Assembly (NCBI GenBank): GCA_000621185.1
Contig: KK211223.1
Span: forward strand, 269,077 to 333,076
Length of the DNA: 64,000 nt
Source of the DNA: Franconibacter pulveris DSM 19144
GTDB taxonomy: Bacteria; Pseudomonadota; Gammaproteobacteria; Enterobacterales; Enterobacteriaceae
Reading direction: 5' to 3'
Under the pieces are notes generated by a model, which saw only the letters and a program-made list of their open reading frames with translations, was not told where the DNA came from and searched no databases. Below are positions 25,997 through 34,874 of this stretch, piece by piece. Position numbers and translations under genes: made by a program. Positions within the stretch are counted from its first letter, which is position 1, and each line of letters opens with the position of its first letter.

Positions 25997-27473
25997 TCAC
26001 CACCCCGGCAATCTGCTCCTGTGAACTCTGGTCCGGCAGGAAGCTGTGGGTAATACGCCCCTTCTGCATCACCAGAATGCGGTGGCTCTGATACCACGCT
26101 TCGTCAATCTCATCGCAAATCATCAGCACCGCGATGCCGTGCGAGGCCAGGTCGCTGATGATGTGATAAATCCCCGCCTTGTTGGCGATATCCACCCCCA
26201 CTGTGGGGCTGTCGAGAATAAGCAGTTTCGGCGTGATGGCGAGCCATTTGGCGATGGAAACGCGCTGGGCGTTGCCGCCGGAAAGGGTGTTGACGGGCAG
26301 CCCGGTGTCCGACGTTTTGATGGTCAGCGCCTTCACCAGCCTGTCCACCAGCGCGCGGGTTCTGGACTCGCTGATAAGCCCGAACGCGCCCTTCACCTGG
26401 TGGAACACGGTGCTGATGACGTTGTTCTCAATCGACTGGCTCATCACCAGCCCGCGCGACATGCGGTCTTCCGACACGTAGCCGATGCCGTGGCGGATGG
26501 CGTCCTGGTTGTTGTGAAAGCGCACCGGGTGGCCGTTAATCAGGATCTCGCCGCTGTCGGGCTTCGTCATGCCGAACAGGCTCAGGCAAAGCTCGGTGCG
26601 CCCCGCGCCCAGCAGCCCGACGATGGAAACCACTTCCCCCGCCTCGACCTTCAGCGACACATCCTCATACTCGCCGCGGCGGCTTAAGTTGCGCACCTCC
26701 AGCACCGGCGTGCTCTGCGCGCCCTGGCGCAGCTCGCGCACCTGATACTCAAACTCCATGCCGGTCATCAGGAAGCCCAGGCGTTTGGTGGTTATTTCGC
26801 TTGCCTGCCAGGTGCCGACCAGGTTGCCGTCTTTCAGCACCGAGATGCGGTCTGACACCGCCATCACCTCTTCAAGGCGGTGGCTGACGAACACCACGCA
26901 GATGCCGCGCTCGCGAAGCTGGCGCACCACGTGCAGCAAGCCTTCCACCTCCTGGTGGGTGAGCGAGGCGGTGGGTTCGTCCATGATGATAAGCCGCGCG
27001 TCCTGCGCCAGCGCCCGGCAGATGGCGACCAGCTGACAGCGGGCGATGGACAACGACTCCACCGGCGCATCCAGCGGCAGATGCACATTGATGCTCGCCA
27101 TCGCCTGTTGCGCCGTCTGGCGAAGCTGGCGGCGCTTCACCAGCACGCCGTGGTGATAATGGTTAATGGCGATGTTTTCCCAGACGCTTAAGTTCGGGAA
27201 CAGCGATAAGTCCTGGTAAATCACCTGAATGCCCTGCGCGACAGAGGCCGCCGGGTGCAGGCGCGGCCAGCTTTTGCCGCCAAGCGTTATCTGCGCGCCG
27301 TTATCCGGCTGGTAAACGCCGGAGATAATCTTAATCAGCGTCGATTTTCCGCAGCCGTTCTGCCCCGCCAGGCAATGCACCTCGCCCGGCATAAAGTCGA
27401 GCGAGACATCGTTAAGGGCGCGGGTGCCGTGAAAGGTTTTGCTGACGTGACGAAGGGAAAGGAAAGGTTCCAT
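25989..27473 (-). CDS. Sugar/AI-2-type ABC transporter ATP-binding protein
   Basis: The 494-residue protein has the duplicated ATPase layout of RbsA/MglA/LsrA. The first half carries Walker A GQNGCGKST and Walker B LIIMDEPTAS. The second half carries a degenerate GLLGAGRTE loop, LSGGNAQRVSIAKWL and LLILDSPTVGVD. It follows the binding protein gene after a 48-base gap that contains a GC-rich hairpin. It energises import of the ligand held by the binding protein encoded upstream. Confidence 0.92.
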   Translation of the reverse strand: MEPFLSLRHVSKTFHGTRALNDVSLDFMPGEVHCLAGQNGCGKSTLIKIISGVYQPDNGAQITLGGKSWPRLHPAASVAQGIQVIYQDLSLFPNLSVWENIAINHYHHGVLVKRRQLRQTAQQAMASINVHLPLDAPVESLSIARCQLVAICRALAQDARLIIMDEPTASLTHQEVEGLLHVVRQLRERGICVVFVSHRLEEVMAVSDRISVLKDGNLVGTWQASEITTKRLGFLMTGMEFEYQVRELRQGAQSTPVLEVRNLSRRGEYEDVSLKVEAGEVVSIVGLLGAGRTELCLSLFGMTKPDSGEILINGHPVRFHNNQDAIRHGIGYVSEDRMSRGLVMSQSIENNVISTVFHQVKGAFGLISESRTRALVDRLVKALTIKTSDTGLPVNTLSGGNAQRVSIAKWLAITPKLLILDSPTVGVDIANKAGIYHIISDLASHGIAVLMICDEIDEAWYQSHRILVMQKGRITHSFLPDQSSQEQIAGVVNG

Positions 27474-27493
27474 GGCATCCCCTGGTGTTAGCG

Positions 27494-27513
27494 CGGGGCG
27501 GTCGCCCGCCCCG
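27494..27513 (-). other. Intra-operon hairpin between binding protein and ATPase genes
   Basis: An 8-bp GC stem (27494-27501 with 27506-27513) lies in the only sizeable gap of this operon. Such hairpins between a binding protein gene and its transporter genes commonly protect the upstream mRNA or reduce downstream expression. The role here is inferred. Confidence 0.5.
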
Positions 27514-27521
27514 AAAATGGA

Positions 27522-28517
27522 TTAATAGAGTGAATCAATATTATCTTTGTTAACCAGCAGCACCTTGTGGAAGCGAATGATGCGCTTGTCGGTATCCACG
27601 TCCGCTTTGCCGAGGTTTTTCAGTTCAAAGCCGGGCTTGATCTCTTCGCCTTTAAACAGCGTGCTGGCCACGGCGGTGAGCGCGTAGCCCGCGGTCGCCG
27701 GGTCGTACGTAATGCCTTCGGTGATGTCGCCGCTCTTGATTAACGACGCCGCCTGCGACGGGATCATCATGCCGTAAACCGCCACTTTGTTTTTGGCGCG
27801 CTTCTCTTTCACGGCGCGGCCGGCGCCAATCGGGCCGTTAGAGCCGAAGGAGACCACGGCTTTCAGGTCCGGGTAGGTTTTCATCATGTCGAGGGTGGTG
27901 CGGCGCGAGTCGTCCACGCTTTCCGCCACCGGCATGCGTTTGGTGACTTCGTGCATCTCCGGGTATTTTTCTTTCTGGTATTTCACCAGCAGGTCGGCCC
28001 ACAGGTTGTGCTGGGGCACCGTCAGGCTGCCGACGTAAATCACATAGCCGCCTTTGCCGCCCATGCGCTTCGCCATGTGTTCCACATACTCGGCGGCGAA
28101 CTTCTCGTTATCGATGATTTCCACATCCCAGTTGGCGCTCGGCTGGCCGGGAGATTCATTAGTCAGCACCACGATGCCCGCGTCCCGCGCTTTCTTAAAG
28201 ACCGGTTCGAGCACGTTGGCGTCGTTCGGCACGATGGTGATAGCGTTGACCTTACGGGCAATCAGGTCTTCGATAATTTTCACCTGCTGCGGGGCGTCGG
28301 TGCTGGCGGGGCCAACCTGCGAGGCGTTGACGTTAAACTCTTTGCCCGCTTCAACCACGCCTTCGCCCATGCGGTTAAACCAGGGCATGCCGTCCACTTT
28401 GGAGATATTCACCACCGTTTTTTGCGCCGCGTTTTCCGCTGCATAAAGAGGCGCAGAGGCAAACGCAATGCCGAGTAATAAAGAGGAAACCGTGTTCACA
28501 ACCAAACGTTTATTCAT
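27522..28517 (-). CDS. Periplasmic sugar/AI-2-type substrate-binding protein
   Basis: The 331-residue product has a signal peptide (cleavage near LYAAEN) and the type I periplasmic binding fold of the LsrB/RhaS/RbsB group: NISKVDGMPWFNRMGEGVVE, ITIVPNDANVLEPVFKKARD, VVLTNESPGQPS, FGSNGPIGAGRAVKEK. The overall plan with two separate permeases is closest to AI-2 and rhamnose systems, but I cannot assign a ligand. No lsrK/F/G or rhamnose enzymes are adjacent. It is the first gene of the operon. A consensus CRP site lies about 175-190 bases upstream, so catabolite control is likely. Confidence 0.88.
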   Translation of the reverse strand: MNKRLVVNTVSSLLLGIAFASAPLYAAENAAQKTVVNISKVDGMPWFNRMGEGVVEAGKEFNVNASQVGPASTDAPQQVKIIEDLIARKVNAITIVPNDANVLEPVFKKARDAGIVVLTNESPGQPSANWDVEIIDNEKFAAEYVEHMAKRMGGKGGYVIYVGSLTVPQHNLWADLLVKYQKEKYPEMHEVTKRMPVAESVDDSRRTTLDMMKTYPDLKAVVSFGSNGPIGAGRAVKEKRAKNKVAVYGMMIPSQAASLIKSGDITEGITYDPATAGYALTAVASTLFKGEEIKPGFELKNLGKADVDTDKRIIRFHKVLLVNKDNIDSLY

Positions 28518-28690
28518 GGCGTTGCCTCGTGATTTATCAGGGAGCAGAGGTGCGGGGGGAAATAACGTCCCGCTTCCAAGGGTATCTATAAGATTTTTTT
28601 AATGAATATATTTGAGAGTAAACAGGCCGCTATAACAGAGATAGTTAATAAGCTGCTACAGATATGGATAAAAAACCTGTTTTCCCCGTT

Positions 28691-28706
28691 TGTGACTGGA
28701 TTCACA
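28691..28706 (-). promoter_or_regulatory. Consensus CRP-binding site
   Basis: TGTGA-CTGGAT-TCACA matches the CRP consensus TGTGA-N6-TCACA in all ten core bases. It lies upstream of the sugar-type ABC operon (first codon at 28517). Confidence 0.75.
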
Positions 28707-28788
28707 CGGGGTTGTGCAACGGCTTATCGATAAGACATGAAAATGCATGGTGGCATTTTTTATAAAATGGATTACGCCGCAAAAATAA

Positions 28789-28822
28789 AGGCGAAAAGGA
28801 TTTACTTAATTCCTTTTCGCCT
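28789..28822 (-). terminator. Terminator of yjiN
   Basis: A perfect 12-bp stem (28789-28800 with 28811-28822) and a 10-base loop lie about 50 bases past the yjiN stop, followed by TTATTTTT on the minus strand. Confidence 0.75.
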
Positions 28823-28869
28823 CGCGTAATGTATTCAGGAAAATAAAACGGCGCAGGGTCACGCTATTT

Positions 28870-30150
28870 TTACATGCCCGCCATGCGCAGCAGCAGCGGT
28901 ATTTGCGACAGCAGATAAAGCATCAGCCCTATCGCGCCGCCAACCAGCGTGCCGTTGATGCGGATAAACTGGAGATCTTTGCCAATATTCAGCTCGATTT
29001 GCTGCGACATATCCCGCGCATCCCAGCTTTTTACCGTGTCGCTGATATGGCGCGTGAGGAACGCGGCGAATTCCGGTGCGACGTTGGTGGCGGCCCGCTC
29101 AAGGTGTTCGTTCAGCGAAGCGCGAAGCGTGGCGTCGTTCACCAGCGTTTCGCCGAACCACTGCCCGGCGTCGGCGATGCGCTGGCGGGTGCGCGAGTCT
29201 TCGCTGTGCATATCCGCCCTCAGCCAGTTTCGCAGGTCCCCCCACAGTTCGCCCAGATAACGGTTAAACGCCTCGTCTTCTTTCAGGTAGCTTTTAATGC
29301 TTTCCGCGCGCGCCGCCATCTCCGGGTCGCTTTTCAGTTTGTTGATAAACTTCAGGGTGGCGCGGTCAAACGCCTGGCGCAGCTGGTGGGCCTGATCCTG
29401 GCTGATGTCGTCGAGCATGGAGTTTACCGCGCTCGATACCAGTTCGGCGCTGTGCTCGCCCAGCCACTCGGTAGGCAGAATTTTGGATTTACGCGGATGC
29501 TCGGTCTTAAGCCAGTGCACAATCTGGCGGGCGATAAATTCACGCGAGCTCTCTTTCTGAATCAGCTTGATGAGTTGCGCGATGATTGCATCCAGCAGCA
29601 CCTGGTGACGGTTATTCTTCGTCAGGCTCTCCAGCACCAGCGCGCTCGAGTGGGTGAGATCCACTTTATCAATCGCCTTGTGCACCGCCCGACGCAACAG
29701 CCCCTGGATGCGGCTGTCGTCAGTCAGCTCCAGAAAGCCGCTCATCACCTGCAACAGCTGCTGCCCCACTCGCCGGGCGTTATCCGGCTGGCTGAGCCAG
29801 GCGCCGATTATGTTCGCTGGCTCGTGGCGGCGGATAAGGGCTATCAGCGACTGGGTATCGAGAAACTTCTCCTGCACGAAGCGCCCGAGGTTGTCGCCAA
29901 TGCGGTCTTTATTGCGTGGGATGATAGCGGTATGGCGAGAGATAAACGGCAGCGGCACGCGGCGAAACAGCGCCACCACCGCGAACCAGTCCGCCAGCGC
30001 GCCGACCATCGCCGCTTCCGAAATCGCCTTCAGGCCGCTCACCCAGAAGTTTGGCGGCAGAAAGAGGGTCGTGATAAAGGTCGCTATCGCGACCAGCAGC
30101 AGCGAAAGCGCCAGGCGCTTGGTTCGTTTGAGTTCAGCTAATTTTTCCAT
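28870..30150 (-). CDS. yjiN: DUF445 inner membrane protein YjiN
   Basis: The 426-residue product matches E. coli YjiN. It has an N-terminal pair of hydrophobic segments ([39 protein letters not shown]), a long helical cytoplasmic or periplasmic body, and a C-terminal hydrophobic segment ([18 protein letters not shown]). This is the DUF445 plan, and function is unknown. I chose the ATG at 30150 ([16 protein letters not shown]) because E. coli YjiN begins there; 30186 would add 12 unsupported residues. In E. coli yjiN lies close to the immigration control region. Here it also borders defence-type genes. Confidence 0.9.
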   Translation of the reverse strand: MEKLAELKRTKRLALSLLLVAIATFITTLFLPPNFWVSGLKAISEAAMVGALADWFAVVALFRRVPLPFISRHTAIIPRNKDRIGDNLGRFVQEKFLDTQSLIALIRRHEPANIIGAWLSQPDNARRVGQQLLQVMSGFLELTDDSRIQGLLRRAVHKAIDKVDLTHSSALVLESLTKNNRHQVLLDAIIAQLIKLIQKESSREFIARQIVHWLKTEHPRKSKILPTEWLGEHSAELVSSAVNSMLDDISQDQAHQLRQAFDRATLKFINKLKSDPEMAARAESIKSYLKEDEAFNRYLGELWGDLRNWLRADMHSEDSRTRQRIADAGQWFGETLVNDATLRASLNEHLERAATNVAPEFAAFLTRHISDTVKSWDARDMSQQIELNIGKDLQFIRINGTLVGGAIGLMLYLLSQIPLLLRMAGM

Positions 30151-30370
30151 GGGGTAAGCATAGAGGCGAAGGGGGGGATGGTGCAAAGGGGGAAATGTAC
30201 GGCTACCCCGGCAGACCGGTTTTGCCAGAGCGCAAAGTAAAGCAAAACCCTCTCTCGTTCAGGTTGGGCAATGAGCGCATAGAGAAAAACAGCAGTGAAC
30301 CAGAAGGATAAACAGCAGCCCGGCATGAGTAATTTGCCGGGCCAGTCTTCACTTGCAGGAATAACCACTT

Positions 30371-32164
30371 CTACGCTGGGTTAGACGCCTTGCCCATCGC
30401 TTTTTCAATCAGGGCTAATAGCGCTTTCTGGCGCAGTTCATAAAAGGTGATGAAATCATCTTCACGCAATGGGGCAACCGGCATGTGATGGCTTGCCAGC
30501 AGCTTATCCATAGAGGCATCGTCCAGTTGAACTTGCGGGTGGGATTGCAGCGCCGCCAGATAAACCGAAGGAGCCGAGCCGCCAATCATTCTGTTCGCTT
30601 TATAAGAGATCGGCGTTTTGTTGATGATCGAATCGTACAGGCGTCGTGTAATGCCGTTTTTCTCGCACCAGTCTTTAGGAAAAATATGATGAATATCTAA
30701 TGCGACTTCATCCGCTTCAAGATTGCGGATCTGCGATTTCCAGAAAAGATCGTGCGCGCCTTCTCTTAAGACAAGAACATTAATCCCTTTATAAGCCGCG
30801 CTTAAGCGAGAGGTAAGAGAACTGAGGCGATCGATCTGGAATGTGGCATCATTAATGGTACGAGGCACATCCCCTGCGTGTTCAATCCAGCCCAGTAATT
30901 CTTCAACATCGTTAGCCATACGGCTTTCAACCGCGCCGCCGTAAAGCTCGCCTAAAACACCGCACCAGTACCAGCGCGCCAGCTTCTGGTAGATTTGCGG
31001 TTCACGCCACCGTTCGTTATCGCCCATGACCGCCAGCACGGCCGCAAGAGGCGCCAGCTGTGTGCGGTAAGGCAAGTCCCGTTGTGATGTAAAACACTCC
31101 TGGCGCAGAAACTTGGCTGCCCGCAGGAACCCTTGCTCAACAGTATCCGTCCATTTCAGATACGCTGAAAGCGGCAACTCCAGTACGGAGGCGCGCTTGG
31201 CGCTTACGGGAGACACTTGTTTACCCGTTTTGCCTGCTGCCAGATCGGCTCTTCTTTTTTCCAGCGTGTGGAGCATGGTTATGGCCTGGAGAAAGTCGGT
31301 ATTCTCCACGCCGCGCAGGAGCGGCTCAACGGCAAGCCGTTGCCGGCGGGATGAAACATTGCGTAGTTCGCTGCCGTACCAGTCATCGCGCAAGTTATAG
31401 CCATCGGCAGCGTAGCTTGCCGTCACCAGTTCAAAGACGGAAAGCGGTACGCCGCCAGTATTCACTTTTTCGAATACCAGACACACCGCTTCTTTGCTGG
31501 TCTCTTTTTTCAGCACGATCAGCGGGATTTGGTAATCGTTGAAAGCGTCCAGCACCTGCGATTTAAACTCAAAGAATTGCGGTACAGCAGCGCTATTCAT
31601 TTGATACAAATCCTGTAGCCATCCCATAGCTTCCAGAATTTCCGAGCAAGGGAAATAAAGCTGCTGGCATTCCAGCTCTCGCGTGGAAAGATCGAGAACA
31701 ATGTTGCGGCCAAAATCGCTGCGGATCTGGCGGCTGCCGTCAGTCGCTATCAGGGCGTCATCCAGTCTGTCCGGCCCCGCCAGCGCCGTTGGAATATGAA
31801 TGTAATAATAGCGGTCGACCGGTTTTCCTTTTTCCGTTGTGGTTTTTACCGGGCCTGAAAGCTTCAAAACTTGCGTCAGGGTGGTTAAGCGCTGTTGCCC
31901 GTCCAGAATCAGTTTTTCCGGAGCAGCAAGCCCTTGCGGCGGAACATTTTCTACGGGACGGACCTGGAAACGCACCTCGCCGCCGGTTTCGAGCAACATT
32001 ACCGCCCCGACAGGAAACGAGCGGCCAAGGCTTACCAGCAGGCTGCGGACATGTTCGTCATCCCACACCCAACCGCGTTGAAAGTCGGGTAACTGTATTT
32101 TGCCGCTCACAATCTCTTTAAGAAGATCTTTCAGCGGGAGCTTAGTGCTATCGAAAGTCGACAT
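30371..32164 (-). CDS. GmrSD-like DUF262/DUF1524 (HNH) protein, candidate type IV restriction enzyme
   Basis: The 597-residue protein has an N-terminal DUF262 domain: QLPDFQRGWVWDDEHVRSLL, then ILDGQQRLTTL with the DGQQR nucleotide-handling motif at residues 88-92, then FEKVNTGGVPLSVFELV. A C-terminal HNH-type nuclease segment follows (ALDIHHIFPKDWCEKN, His492/His493, then NKTPISYKANR). This is the single-chain GmrSD layout, also seen in BrxU and SspE, enzymes that cut modified phage DNA or act with host DNA marks. GC is near the core level. A two-TM protein lies just upstream on the same strand. A restriction role is inferred from domains. Confidence 0.82.
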   Translation of the reverse strand: MSTFDSTKLPLKDLLKEIVSGKIQLPDFQRGWVWDDEHVRSLLVSLGRSFPVGAVMLLETGGEVRFQVRPVENVPPQGLAAPEKLILDGQQRLTTLTQVLKLSGPVKTTTEKGKPVDRYYYIHIPTALAGPDRLDDALIATDGSRQIRSDFGRNIVLDLSTRELECQQLYFPCSEILEAMGWLQDLYQMNSAAVPQFFEFKSQVLDAFNDYQIPLIVLKKETSKEAVCLVFEKVNTGGVPLSVFELVTASYAADGYNLRDDWYGSELRNVSSRRQRLAVEPLLRGVENTDFLQAITMLHTLEKRRADLAAGKTGKQVSPVSAKRASVLELPLSAYLKWTDTVEQGFLRAAKFLRQECFTSQRDLPYRTQLAPLAAVLAVMGDNERWREPQIYQKLARWYWCGVLGELYGGAVESRMANDVEELLGWIEHAGDVPRTINDATFQIDRLSSLTSRLSAAYKGINVLVLREGAHDLFWKSQIRNLEADEVALDIHHIFPKDWCEKNGITRRLYDSIINKTPISYKANRMIGGSAPSVYLAALQSHPQVQLDDASMDKLLASHHMPVAPLREDDFITFYELRQKALLALIEKAMGKASNPA

Positions 32165-32306
32165 AGGAACGTCCTTGCTGCGTGTTTAAATTTACAGGGA
32201 ACTCTTGTTATTGATCTCAGATGCTAAACAGCACATCCGGATTAAACCATTAGCTGTAATAAGTTTTTTGAGCCTTTAAATATAACGGCAATGCTACCGG
32301 TTCTTC

Positions 32307-33107
32307 TTACGGTCTTCCTGCAAAAAACGCCGGGTCGATATGTTGTTCCTGCAACCACGGGTGGGCGCGAAGATAGCCATAGATCTCTTCCTCTGTAGTG
32401 AGGAGAGTGTAGCCGTAGATTGCATCGAGCTGGCTTAGCGTGACGTGCAGCAGCGGGTTACGGCAATATCGCTGAATAGACGCATGCTGTTCGCGGTTCT
32501 CTTTTTGCAACTGCGCTATCAGCCAGAGAGTAGGACGCCACCAGTCATAAGCGAAATCGACATGTTTTATGACCTCTTTCGCCGCCTCTTTGTGGGAAAG
32601 CATGGCGAAAAAGTTAAGCGCATCGTCGAGCTTCAGCCGGGCGGCGCGGTCATAGTCGATGATCTCTTCGCGGCTTTTAGTCGCCAGCTCCGGTTTAAAT
32701 GCCCTGTAATGCGCCAGCACCGAATCCGGAAACGGTTTGCGTTCAATCGGGAAAAGTCGGCTGGTAAGAAAACGCGCATACTGGCTGTCTTTCACCGCCA
32801 ATAGCAGACAGAAAAAAGCATTGTCTTTTGTTTTTTGAAAATCGCTGGCGGTATAAAGCGTAAAAAGCTCTAGAATGGAGCGTTCCACCAACTCTTTAGA
32901 GGCGCGTCGGGATTCAGCCGTCTGGTAATAGAGAGAGCCAATCACCCCGGTAAAGGCAAGCGCCGTAAAGAGCACGTTAAACATATTAAAGAGGGTATTT
33001 GTGGGTTCGCTGACATCCGACATCGCAATATAACGGGAGAGGATGTAAACCAGCAGCCAGATAACAACAATGGCTACGGTAGGCAAAAGAACATAGCGTT
33101 TTTTCAT
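32307..33107 (-). CDS. Uncharacterised protein with two N-terminal membrane helices
   Basis: I do not recognise this 266-residue protein. Residues 7-27 (LLPTVAIVVIWLLVYILSRY) and about 43-63 (MFNVLFTALAFTGVIGSLYY) are hydrophobic. The remaining 200 residues are soluble and probably cytoplasmic, with charged helices (KSREEIIDYDRAARLKLDDA) and several Trp. It lies between symE and the GmrSD-like gene on the same strand, 142 bases before the latter, so the two may share a transcript. Membrane-anchored proteins of this plan occur both as defence accessories and as ordinary housekeeping proteins; no function can be assigned. Confidence 0.75.
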   Translation of the reverse strand: MKKRYVLLPTVAIVVIWLLVYILSRYIAMSDVSEPTNTLFNMFNVLFTALAFTGVIGSLYYQTAESRRASKELVERSILELFTLYTASDFQKTKDNAFFCLLLAVKDSQYARFLTSRLFPIERKPFPDSVLAHYRAFKPELATKSREEIIDYDRAARLKLDDALNFFAMLSHKEAAKEVIKHVDFAYDWWRPTLWLIAQLQKENREQHASIQRYCRNPLLHVTLSQLDAIYGYTLLTTEEEIYGYLRAHPWLQEQHIDPAFFAGRP

Positions 33108-33221
33108 TCGGGCATTCCCTTAACGGCGCGGCGTGCCGGACTTTGCAGCCCGGCTAAAAGCGTCATCTTAGAGAATTCGCTTTAGGTTTAATACGCCATA
33201 TTCTGGCAGGGCACGACCTGT

Positions 33222-33240
33222 AAAACGCGCTTCCGCGTTT
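33222..33240 (-). terminator. Possible symE terminator
   Basis: A 7-bp stem (33223-33229 with 33234-33240) and a CTTC loop overlap the symE stop codon and are followed by TTTT on the minus strand. The short stem makes this a weak call. Confidence 0.4.
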
Positions 33241-33586
33241 ATTTCCGCGCCGCGCTTCCCGTCACCACGCTGATAAACTCCTGCACCTGCTTTTGCTTAC
33301 GCGCCGAAAGCTTGCATACCTTGCGCAGCGCTTTCATCAGCTCCGGCTCTTCCGGCTCCCGCGCGGCGGGACGGGCGGTGATGACAAGGCAGCCCGCCAT
33401 AACGCGAATATCCGCTTCGGCGCCGGTGGGAAATCCGGCGGCTTCGAGCCATTTGCCTTTGAGGTTCAGCGCCGGAACAGGCACGTGGTCGCTGTGGCGG
33501 GTGGCGTAGCTCACTTTAATCCGATGCAGCGAAGCCTCTTCTACGCCCGGCTCTGACGTTATGTTATTCCCATTCACTGACATCAT
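33239..33586 (-). CDS. symE: SymE-family SOS-induced toxin
   Basis: The 115-residue product has the SymE core: RIKVSYATRHSD, then VPALNLKGKWLEAAGFPTGA, then VRVM-type strand ADIRVMAGCLVITARP, an AbrB-like swapped-hairpin fold. E. coli SymE is an SOS-induced protein repressed by LexA, by the antisense RNA SymR and by Lon. Three consecutive ATGs (33589, 33586, 33583) follow a strong AGGAGG; I use the middle one for spacing. A LexA box lies 68-87 bases upstream. Residues 75-115 are Lys/Arg-rich (RKVCKLSARKQKQVQEFI). The gene sits in the same neighbourhood as E. coli symE, next to restriction-type genes. Confidence 0.85.
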   Translation of the reverse strand: MMSVNGNNITSEPGVEEASLHRIKVSYATRHSDHVPVPALNLKGKWLEAAGFPTGAEADIRVMAGCLVITARPAAREPEEPELMKALRKVCKLSARKQKQVQEFISVVTGSAARK

Positions 33587-33615
33587 CATTTCCCTCCTGA
33601 AGCGGTTTGCGGTAC

Positions 33616-33647
33616 GGGTAAGCTGCAAAACGAGCTGCGGCTTACCC
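33616..33647 (-). other. Inverted repeat in the symE leader
   Basis: GGGTAAGC and its complement GCTTACCC flank a 16-base spacer between the LexA box and the symE start. It would form a stem in the symE mRNA leader or in an antisense RNA from the other strand. Confidence 0.45.
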
Positions 33648-33653
33648 TTAAAA

Positions 33654-33673
33654 TACTGTGATTATATACAGTT
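33654..33673 (-). promoter_or_regulatory. LexA (SOS) box upstream of symE
   Basis: TACTG-TGATTATATA-CAGTT contains the invariant CTG-N10-CAG with the AT-rich centre of LexA operators. Its placement upstream of a SymE-family gene matches the known LexA control of E. coli symE. Confidence 0.85.
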
Positions 33674-33993
33674 AAATTTAACGGGCTATTTATATAATCC
33701 GAAACAACGCTTACCGCGCGTCCGTTTTGCCGCCTTCATCACTTCTTCTTGCTTCGCCCGGGCCTGAACCGTGACCTCGCCGACGAAACCCGCGCCTTGC
33801 CGTTTATCTGCACCAAAACTGCACTATGCTGCACAATTGTTGATCTTTTGTTAACCAGAAGTATTTCTTATGACCCTGCCAGCCCGCTACAGCGCGCCGT
33901 TTTTGCCTTCGGCGTAAACCTGGCACACGCCGTGCATTGTTAGTCATGTAACAGCGTGACGAGCGATGACAGCGAAATAACATCGAGGCGGTA

Positions 33994-34860
33994 ATGGCGA
34001 GCAAACCCGAACTGATTGCCCGAATCGAAGCGACATTCAGCCAGCAAACCCCCAGCGGCAAACGCGTGGCGGGGTGGCTGCTCAACCACGCGGCGCAAAT
34101 CCCGTTTGAAACGGCAGACAGCATTGCGCGCGCCACCGGCACCAGCGGCATTACCGTCGGGCGCTATTTGCGCAAGCTCGGCTACCGCAATCTGGAAGAT
34201 GTGAAAAGCAGCCTGCGCGAGCAGCCGCAGGCGCCCTATCAGCCGTGGGGCATCAACGAGCGGCTCGACTCCTGGCAGCAGCAGCGCGGACTGCCGGACC
34301 GCGCTCGCCAGTCGCTGGCGCTGGAACTCGACGCCATCAATCACGTTTACCAGCTGGCGCAGGGCGAGGCGTTTCGCCGCGTGGCGGGGCGGCTCGCCAG
34401 CGCTGATGCGGTTTTTATTCTTGGCATTCAGTCCACGCGCGGCATCGCCAACGCCTTCTTTAGCCATCTGGAATATCTGCGCCCCCGCGTGAGCTACGCC
34501 GAAGGGCTTTCCGGCAGCTGGCTCGAGTCGCTGAACTCCGAATACGCCCGCCCCTATGTGGTGGTGACGGACACCCGCGCTTACTCAACCGTGGCTCGCC
34601 AGTATTGTCGGGTAGCGAGCAGCCGCGGCATCGGGCTTGCGCTGGTCACCGATCTCTGGTGCCCCTGGGCGCGGGATTTTGAGCTCGATCTGCTGCAGGT
34701 CAAAACCGACACCGGCCATTTCTGGGATTCCCTCGCGCCGGTGAGCTGTCTTTTCAACCTGCTGCTCTCCGCCGTGGTGGATGAGCTGGGCGAGCGGCTG
34801 GCGGGCCGTCTTGCGGCGAACCGCCAGCTGCAGCAGGAATTTGGTCAATTTGAACGCTAA
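33994..34860 (+). CDS. MurR/RpiR-family transcriptional regulator
   Basis: The 288-residue product has an N-terminal RpiR helix-turn-helix (RVAGWLLNHAAQIPFETADS, then IARATGTSGITVGRYLRKLG) and a C-terminal SIS sugar-phosphate-type domain from about residue 130 (ADAVFILGIQSTRGIANAFF). The start ATG follows GAGG at 5 bases. Only 14 bases separate its stop from ddpX, so it heads the ddp operon and probably controls it in response to a ligand bound by the SIS domain. That differs from the E. coli ddp operon, which has no such regulator gene attached. Confidence 0.9.
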   Translation: MASKPELIARIEATFSQQTPSGKRVAGWLLNHAAQIPFETADSIARATGTSGITVGRYLRKLGYRNLEDVKSSLREQPQAPYQPWGINERLDSWQQQRGLPDRARQSLALELDAINHVYQLAQGEAFRRVAGRLASADAVFILGIQSTRGIANAFFSHLEYLRPRVSYAEGLSGSWLESLNSEYARPYVVVTDTRAYSTVARQYCRVASSRGIGLALVTDLWCPWARDFELDLLQVKTDTGHFWDSLAPVSCLFNLLLSAVVDELGERLAGRLAANRQLQQEFGQFER

Positions 34861-34874
34861 ACAGGACAGGTGCT

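Larger units (their letters stand above)
28518..28869. other. Intergenic region with CRP site and yjiN terminator
   Basis: The region between yjiN and the binding protein gene holds a perfect CRP motif at 28691-28706, the yjiN terminator at 28789-28822, and an AT-rich stretch with a TATA-like element near 28630-28636 on the minus strand that may be the -10 box. No reading frame was recognised. Confidence 0.6.
33587..33993. other. Intergenic region upstream of symE and the RpiR regulator
   Basis: This divergent region holds the symE leader with an inverted repeat (33616-33623 with 33640-33647), a LexA box (33654-33673) and the promoter area of the RpiR-type gene on the plus strand. An antisense RNA equivalent to SymR would be expected on the plus strand around 33560-33650, but I cannot identify its promoter with confidence. 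Confidence 0.5.

Noticed and set aside
28903-30141. 412-codon plus-strand frame over yjiN
   Set aside because: Antisense shadow of a well-recognised gene with biased composition and no family features.
30138-30368. 76-residue minus-strand frame before yjiN
   Set aside because: Partly hydrophobic but overlaps the yjiN start in another frame and has no Shine-Dalgarno or recognisable family.
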